NCBI RefSeq assembly: GCF_022317005.1
Contig: NZ_CP081006.1
Span: forward strand, 4,526,001 to 4,590,000
Length of the DNA: 64,000 bases
Reading direction: 5' to 3'
Origin: Mycobacterium sp. IDR2000157661
GTDB lineage: Bacteria; Actinomycetota; Actinomycetes; Mycobacteriales; Mycobacteriaceae
Under the pieces are notes generated by a model that saw only the letters and a list, made by a program, of their open reading frames with translations, did not search any database and was not told the origin of the DNA. The position numbers and the translations under genes were made by a program. Shown one piece after another: positions 59,346 to 64,000 of this stretch; position 1 is the stretch's first letter; every line of letters begins with the position of its first letter.

Positions 59346-60247
59346 TACCGCAGCACCGCTGCGGCTCGCATATCTGCGGCGAGCGCCTCGAGTTGCTCGG
59401 GTGTGGCCGGCATTTGGGGTAACCGTGGATCACCGACCTCGAAACCCTTGAGCCGCAAACCCGCCTTGGACAAGGTGACGCCGCCCAGCCGGGTCTGGGC
59501 GTGGTTCAGCGGCGCGAGGGTGACGCTGATCTTGCGCGCCGTCGCCAGGTCTCCCGACGTGAAGGACGACAACATGTCTCGAAGTTGGCTCGCCGCGAGG
59601 TGACCCCACACGCTGACGAAGCCGACCGCACCCATGGCCAGCCAGGGCAGGTTGAGCGCGTCGTCACCCGAGTAGTAAGCCAGCCCGGTCTCGGCGATGA
59701 TCTGTGCGCCACCGTGCAGGTCGCCCTTGGCGTCCTTGACCGCCACGATGTTCGGATGTTCGGCCAGTGTGCGCAGCGTGTCCCAGTGGATCGGGATGAC
59801 CGAGCGCGGTGGGATGTCATAGAGGATGACCGGAAGGTCCGCGGCGTCCGCGATGGCGGTGAAGTGCGCCACCAGCCCGGACTGCGGCGGCCGAGAGTAG
59901 TACGGCGTCACCGCGAGAAGACCGTGCGCACCGGCGGCCGCGGCCCGCTTGGCGCCGTGGACGCTGTGGGCGGTGTCGTACGTGCCGACACCCGCCACGA
60001 TGCGCGCCCGGTCGCCGACCGCCTCCACGACAGCGGTCAGCAGCGCGACCTTCTCGTCGTCGGTGGTGGTCGGCGACTCACCGGTGGTCCCCGAGAGCAC
60101 GAGGCCGTCACAGCCCGAGTCGACCAGATGGGTCGCCAGCCGCGCGGCGGTGTCGGCGTCCAACGAGCCGTCGGGCTTGAACGGAGTCACCATCGCGGTC
60201 AGCACGGTGCCCAACTGGGCGGTGACGTCGATTCCGCTGGTGCTCAC
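59345..60247 (-). CDS. dapA: 4-hydroxy-tetrahydrodipicolinate synthase
   Basis: A 300-residue class I aldolase that condenses pyruvate with aspartate semialdehyde in the lysine/diaminopimelate pathway. GTG 60247 is chosen because it gives the length of M. tuberculosis DapA; a GTG at 60253 is the alternative. SGTTGESPTTTDDEK is the signature, TPYYSRPPQ holds the Tyr of the proton relay, and VAVKDAKGDLHGG supplies the Schiff-base Lys. It is preceded on the strand by thyX, 23 bases upstream. Confidence 0.95.
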   Translation of the reverse strand: MSTSGIDVTAQLGTVLTAMVTPFKPDGSLDADTAARLATHLVDSGCDGLVLSGTTGESPTTTDDEKVALLTAVVEAVGDRARIVAGVGTYDTAHSVHGAKRAAAAGAHGLLAVTPYYSRPPQSGLVAHFTAIADAADLPVILYDIPPRSVIPIHWDTLRTLAEHPNIVAVKDAKGDLHGGAQIIAETGLAYYSGDDALNLPWLAMGAVGFVSVWGHLAASQLRDMLSSFTSGDLATARKISVTLAPLNHAQTRLGGVTLSKAGLRLKGFEVGDPRLPQMPATPEQLEALAADMRAAAVLR

Positions 60248-60270
60248 GCGCACAGATTACTCGCTCGGCC

Positions 60271-61032
60271 TCATACTTCGGTCGCCAGCGGGCTGGTCGC
60301 GACCTCCGTGCCGTCGGCGAGCGTATGGATCTCGAAATCAGAGAACGCCTGCGGAGCGACCTCGACGAGTCGGCGCAGGCAGGCGATGGCCAGCCGGCGG
60401 ATCTCGACGTCGGCGTGCTCGCTGGCCCGCATCGCGATGAAGTGGCGCCACGCGCGGTAGTTACCGGTGACCACGATGCGCGTCTCGGTGGCGTTGAGCA
60501 GCACCGCCCGCGCGGCCTGCCGGGCCTGTTTGCGCCTGAGCGCTGATCCTCTCCCGGGCTGGTCGCCTGTGAGCTTGGCCTCGAGGCGGTCGAGTAGTTC
60601 GGTGTAGGTCGCGCGGCTGGCGTCGACGGCCGCGGCGAAGATCTCCGTCAGCTCGGGGTCCTCCTCGATGCCCGGCGGCACCACCACCTGGGCGTCACGT
60701 TCGGGGACGTAACGTTGCGACAGCTGCGAATAGGAGAAGTGGCGGTGCCGGACCAGCTCGTGCGTGCACGAGCGGGAGATACCGGTGATGTAGAAGGACA
60801 CCGACGCGTGCTCCAGCACGGAGAAGTGCCCGACGTCGATGATGTGTCGGATGTAGGCGGCGTTGGTGGCGGTGCGCGGATTGGGCTTGGACCAGCTCTG
60901 GTAACAGGCGCGCCCGGCGAACTCCACGAGCGCGGGACCGCCGTCGGCGTCGGTGCTCCACGGCACGTCCGGCGGCGCCAGGAACTCGGTCTTGGCGATC
61001 AGCTGGACGCGCAGAGGCGTGGTCTCGGCCAC
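60271..61032 (-). CDS. thyX: Flavin-dependent thymidylate synthase ThyX
   Basis: A 253-residue FAD enzyme that makes dTMP from dUMP using NADPH and methylene-tetrahydrofolate. It starts with GTG at 61032. The ThyX motif RHRHFSYSQLSQRY contains RHRxxS. HFSVLEHASVSFYI near the N-terminus and NYRAWRHFIAMR near residue 200 bind FAD and dUMP. The window also contains the classical thyA, so both thymidylate routes are present, as in other mycobacteria. It leads the thyX-dapA-RNase J run. Confidence 0.96.
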   Translation of the reverse strand: MAETTPLRVQLIAKTEFLAPPDVPWSTDADGGPALVEFAGRACYQSWSKPNPRTATNAAYIRHIIDVGHFSVLEHASVSFYITGISRSCTHELVRHRHFSYSQLSQRYVPERDAQVVVPPGIEEDPELTEIFAAAVDASRATYTELLDRLEAKLTGDQPGRGSALRRKQARQAARAVLLNATETRIVVTGNYRAWRHFIAMRASEHADVEIRRLAIACLRRLVEVAPQAFSDFEIHTLADGTEVATSPLATEV

Positions 61033-61110
61033 GGCTCACCCTAACGTGGCAGGCGCTTCGGCCAGCGCCGGAGGCCGACGCGTCGAGCCATGTTTGAGCG
61101 TGGCTTTCTG

Positions 61111-61138
61111 GGGAACAAACGGGTTCCTGGTCGGCGTT
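61111..61138 (+). promoter_or_regulatory. SigE/SigH-type promoter before the DUF4193 gene
   Basis: GGGAAC (61111-61116), an 18-base spacer and CGTT (61135-61138) match the SigE/SigH consensus and lie 32 bases before the DUF4193 start codon. Confidence 0.6.
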
Positions 61139-61170
61139 ACCCAATCGCTGATCTTCAAGGAGTGTGATCA

Positions 61171-61470
61171 ATGGCCACCGATTACGACGCCCCTCGCGTC
61201 AAGGACACCGACGAGACCGCCGAAGAGTCGCTGGACGCCATCGCCGCCCGGCGACGCGAGGTCGACGTGGCGGTGCTCGACGTCGACGACGGTGATGCGG
61301 TCGATTCGATCGACCTGCCCGACATCGACCTCTCGGGCGAGGAGCTCACCGTCCGGGTGATCCCGAAGCAGGCCGATGAATTCACCTGCTCGAGCTGCTT
61401 CCTGGTGCATCACCACAGCCGGCTGGCACTGCAGTCCGGCGACCGAATGGTGTGCACCGACTGCGCCTGA
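61171..61470 (+). CDS. DUF4193 zinc-ribbon protein
   Basis: A 99-residue acidic protein starting at ATG 61171 with AAGGAG upstream. The first 60 residues are Asp/Glu-rich (VAVLDVDDGDAVDSIDLPD). The C-terminal FTCSSCFLVHHHSRLAL and MVCTDCA form a four-Cys zinc ribbon. DUF4193 is restricted to Actinobacteria and has no known role. The promoter suggests induction by heat, oxidative or envelope stress. It is divergent from thyX. Confidence 0.9.
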   Translation: MATDYDAPRVKDTDETAEESLDAIAARRREVDVAVLDVDDGDAVDSIDLPDIDLSGEELTVRVIPKQADEFTCSSCFLVHHHSRLALQSGDRMVCTDCA

Positions 61471-61537
61471 GCCTCATCGACCGACGTCCCCCCGTCCGGT
61501 GTCGGGTTGCTTCACGCGTAGTCGCTGGAGACGTCGA

Positions 61538-62752
61538 TCAACCCTTCACTCGGCGCAGGGCTGGCGCCAGGTCGCCCTTCTCTCCCACCGCCACCGTGCC
61601 CAAGCCCAGCCACGACGCCATCGACCACAGCTCACCCGCCAGAGCCCGGGCCACCCGCGCCCGCTGCTGGCCCGGCTCACTGAACGCGCCGACGACGTGT
61701 AGCACCCCGGCCGCGCGGTCGGCCTTCAGATCCACCCGGCCGACCAGTGCGCCGTCGAGCAGGAACGGCCACACGTAATAGCCGTAGCGGCGTTTGGGCG
61801 CCGGGGTGTAGATCTCGATGCGGTAGTGGAAGCCGAACAGCCGCTCCACCCGGGGCCTGAAGAAGATCAGCGGATCGAACGGACACAACAGCGCTGTCCC
61901 GCGGTCGCGACGCGGCACGATCTGCCCCGACCGAAGGTAGGCCGGCGCCGACCACCCGTCGACCTCGACGGGTTCCAGTTCGCCGTCGGCGACGAGTTTG
62001 GCGATCGCCGGTTTGGCCTGCTTCGGCGACAGCCGGAAGTAGTCACGGATGTCCGGTTCGGTGGCCACCCCCAATGCGCCCGCCGCACGCAGGGTGAGTT
62101 CGCGCACGGCCTCCTCGTCATCGACCTCGCGCGCCAACACCCGCGGCGGCAGCACCCGTTCGGAGAGGTCATAGTGCCGCGCGAAACCGACCCGCGTCGC
62201 GGTCGTCAGAACCCCCGATGCGAACAGCGCCTCGGTCACCCACTTGGTCTCGCTGCGGTCCCACCACGGGCCCTTGCGAGCGCGTTGCTCGGCGCCGAGG
62301 TGCGCCTCGATCTGGCCGGCCGTCGCCGGGCCCAGCTCCGCCACCGCGGCGACCACCTGCTCGGCCAGTTCGGCGTTCTTCCTCACGATCTCCTTGCCCC
62401 ACCGCCCGTGCGTGTACTCGCGCATCCGCCAGCGCAGCAGCGGCCAGTCCTCGACGGCCATCAGCGCCGCCTCATGCGCCCAGTACTCGACGAGCAGGCG
62501 AGGGGATCGCGCCGAATGGCTCCACGCCGCGCGGTCGAGCACGTCGCGGTCGTAGGGTCCGAGCCGGCTGAACACCGGCGCGTAGTGCGCCCGCACCGCC
62601 ACCGAGACCGAGTCCAGCTGCAGTACCTGGATCCGCGATATCAACCGCCGCAAGTGTGCGCGGGTGACCGCGCCGCTCGGCTTCGCTTCGGCGAAGCCCT
62701 GTGCCGCGACGGCGACCCGTCGCGCCTGGGCGGACGTCAGTCTCGTCGGCAC
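61538..62752 (-). CDS. YcaQ-like winged-helix DNA glycosylase family protein
   Basis: A 404-residue protein starting with GTG at 62752 (MPTRLTSAQARRVA); the frame is open further but runs into dfrA. It belongs to the HTH_42/YcaQ (AlkZ) family. The region has IQVLQLDSVSVAVRAHYAPVFSRLG near the N-terminus, with the QxD motif typical of this family. YTHGRWGKEIVRKN and DPLIFFRPRVERLFGFHYRIEIY come later, the latter near the C-terminus. Relatives excise bulky alkylated bases or unhook crosslinks. It lies 29 bases after dfrA on the same strand. Confidence 0.88.
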   Translation of the reverse strand: MPTRLTSAQARRVAVAAQGFAEAKPSGAVTRAHLRRLISRIQVLQLDSVSVAVRAHYAPVFSRLGPYDRDVLDRAAWSHSARSPRLLVEYWAHEAALMAVEDWPLLRWRMREYTHGRWGKEIVRKNAELAEQVVAAVAELGPATAGQIEAHLGAEQRARKGPWWDRSETKWVTEALFASGVLTTATRVGFARHYDLSERVLPPRVLAREVDDEEAVRELTLRAAGALGVATEPDIRDYFRLSPKQAKPAIAKLVADGELEPVEVDGWSAPAYLRSGQIVPRRDRGTALLCPFDPLIFFRPRVERLFGFHYRIEIYTPAPKRRYGYYVWPFLLDGALVGRVDLKADRAAGVLHVVGAFSEPGQQRARVARALAGELWSMASWLGLGTVAVGEKGDLAPALRRVKG

Positions 62753-62781
62753 CCTGCCATCGTGCAGGACAGCACCGACAA

Positions 62782-63270
62782 TCAGCCGCGCCGGTAGCTG
62801 TGGAACCGGTAGCGCAGGCCGGAGGCGCTGGTGAGCCAGTCCCCCGACGTACCGGCCCACGATTCGTCGAGTACGGGCGCCATCACATCGCCGTCGTCGC
62901 GGTGCAGATCGATCTCGACCTCGGTGATCTCACACCGCGTCGCCAGCGGCAGCGCCTCCAGGTAGACCTGCGCACCGCCGATCACCCAGATCGGACCGTC
63001 GGCCAGGGCGTCGTCCAGCGTGGCGACCACCTCGGCGCCGTCGGCCTGGTAGTCGGGGCGGCGCGTCAGCACGATATTGCGACGTCCCGGCAGCGGCCGC
63101 ACCTTCGCAGGCAGCGACTCCCACGTCAGCCTGCCCATCACCACCGCGTGGCCCGTGGTCAACTCTTTGAAACGCGCCTGGTCCTCGGGCAGCCGCCACG
63201 GGATGCCGCCGCCGCGACCGATCACCCCCGAGGTCGACTGGGCCCAGATCAGCCCTACAGTCCGCGTCAT
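62782..63270 (-). CDS. dfrA: Dihydrofolate reductase
   Basis: A 162-residue enzyme that reduces dihydrofolate with NADPH. It starts MTRTVGLIWAQSTSGVIGRG at ATG 63270; the upstream frame is a shadow of thyA. IPWRLPEDQARFKELTTGH includes the substrate-binding Asp/Glu position (PEDQ), MGRLTWESLP and LPGRRNIVLTR bind NADPH. WVIGGAQVYLEAL is the late family motif. It is 22 bases downstream of thyA, whose reaction produces the dihydrofolate used here. Confidence 0.96.
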   Translation of the reverse strand: MTRTVGLIWAQSTSGVIGRGGGIPWRLPEDQARFKELTTGHAVVMGRLTWESLPAKVRPLPGRRNIVLTRRPDYQADGAEVVATLDDALADGPIWVIGGAQVYLEALPLATRCEITEVEIDLHRDDGDVMAPVLDESWAGTSGDWLTSASGLRYRFHSYRRG

Positions 63271-63292
63271 GGTTCGGACCTGCGAGCAGTCC

Positions 63293-64000
63293 TCACACCG
63301 CCACCGGCGCTTTGATCGCCGGGTGCGGGTCGTAGTTGAGGATCGCGACGTCGTCGTAGGTGTAGTCGAAGATCGAATCGCGCGGCGCGAGAACGAGTTC
63401 CGGATACGGGCGGGGTTCGCGGCTGAGCTGCTCGGTGACCTGCTCGACGTGGTTGTCGTAGATGTGGCAGTCACCGCCGGTCCAGATGAACTCCCCGACC
63501 CGCAGGCCGGCCTGGGCCGCCATCATGTGCGTCAGCAGCGCATAGCTGGCGATGTTGAACGGCACGCCCAGGAACAGGTCCGCACTGCGCTGATACAGCT
63601 GGCAACTCAACCTGCCGTCGGCGACGTGAAACTGGAAGAACGCGTGGCAGGGCGGCAGCGCCATCTGAGGGATCTCGCCGACGTTCCAGGCCGAGACGAT
63701 GTTGCGTCGCGAGTCGGGGTCGGTCCTGAGCAACTCGAGCGCGGCGCTGATCTGGTCGATGTGCCGACCGGAGGGGGTGGGCCACGACCGCCATTGCACA
63801 CCGTAGATCGGACCGAGATCCCCTGTCTCGCTTGCCCATTCATCCCAGATCGTGACACCGTGATCCTGGAGCCAACGCACGTTCGAGTCACCGCGCAGGA
63901 ACCACAGCAACTCGTAGACCACCGACTTGGTGTGTACCTTCTTGGTCGTGATCAGGGGAAATCCGGCCGCCAGGTCGTAGCGCATCTGGTGCCCGAACAG
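63293..64000 (-). CDS. thyA: Thymidylate synthase ThyA (5' end outside window)
   Basis: The visible 235 residues are the C-terminal part of a classical thymidylate synthase of about 265 residues; the start lies beyond 64000. The first visible residues are LFGHQMRYDL. The active-site Cys is in ALPPCHAFFQF, DSRRNIVSAWNVGE is the phosphate-binding RRN motif, and QRSADLFLGVPFNIASYA holds the substrate Asn. IWTGGDCHIYDNH and the terminal APVAV are normal. It is in tandem with dfrA. Confidence 0.96.
   Translation of the reverse strand: MFGHQMRYDLAAGFPLITTKKVHTKSVVYELLWFLRGDSNVRWLQDHGVTIWDEWASETGDLGPIYGVQWRSWPTPSGRHIDQISAALELLRTDPDSRRNIVSAWNVGEIPQMALPPCHAFFQFHVADGRLSCQLYQRSADLFLGVPFNIASYALLTHMMAAQAGLRVGEFIWTGGDCHIYDNHVEQVTEQLSREPRPYPELVLAPRDSIFDYTYDDVAILNYDPHPAIKAPVAV

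Overview
The window is chromosomal DNA from a mycobacterium, most likely a fast-growing environmental species (Mycolicibacterium type). The DNA is GC-rich and the gene order follows the Mycobacterium tuberculosis Rv2707-Rv2764c backbone: sigB, ideR, sthA, nrdR, lexA, hflX, dapF, miaA, miaB, recX, recA, pspA, clgR, pgsA, argA, ftsK, RNase J, dapA, thyX, dfrA, thyA. recA has no intein. Two blocks interrupt this backbone that I do not expect at this place in M. tuberculosis: a four-gene polar amino acid ABC transporter between miaB and recX, and a hydrogenase island of about 19 kb between recA and the small DUF3046 gene. No rRNA, tRNA, CRISPR array, prophage or insertion sequence was recognised.

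Layout. 1-6.5 kb: YihY-type membrane protein, DUF3039, small membrane protein, the stress sigma factor sigB behind a SigE/SigH-type promoter, the iron repressor ideR, DUF4192 and transhydrogenase sthA. 6.6-13.5 kb: PAC2 protein, alpha/beta hydrolase, PhzF-like protein, nrdR, a LysM protein divergent from lexA with a LexA box on each side, and an LGFP-repeat membrane protein. 13.6-23.8 kb: fadE, CsbD-like stress protein, hflX-dapF-miaA-LigB-like operon, DMT transporter, DUF349 protein, a membrane protein and miaB. 23.9-27.2 kb: gluABCD-like transporter with short direct repeats before the last gene. 27.2-28.9 kb: recX-recA with both a LexA box and a PafBC-type promoter.

28.96-45.5 kb: a VOC protein, then hypA-hypB and a tightly packed operon for an actinobacterial group 1h high-affinity [NiFe]-hydrogenase. 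It holds the small and large subunits, a NifU/Rieske-like iron-sulfur protein, four poorly characterised accessory genes (one a 39-residue membrane peptide), a maturation protease that appears to begin at ATC, hypC, hypF, an unknown gene, a SIS-HypC fusion, a SIS isomerase-like protein, hypE, a second hypC and hypD. Nearly every junction overlaps by 1-4 bases, so the set is probably made as one coupled unit that lets the cell oxidise trace H2 during starvation. The accessory genes are the part of the window least explained by known biology. An MMPL transporter and a DUF3060 lipoprotein follow.

48.5-64 kb: backbone again, with DUF3046, glycosyltransferase, ephG-like protein, the envelope-stress operon clgR-pspA-membrane partner, pgsA, argA, ftsK, a monooxygenase-like protein with a mycofactocin-type SDR, RNase J-dapA-thyX, a DUF4193 protein behind another SigE/SigH-type promoter, a YcaQ-like protein, dfrA and the 5'-truncated thyA. 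Common themes are stress sigma factor control (sigB, clgR, DUF4193), DNA-damage control (lexA, LysM gene, recA) and energy scavenging (hydrogenase).
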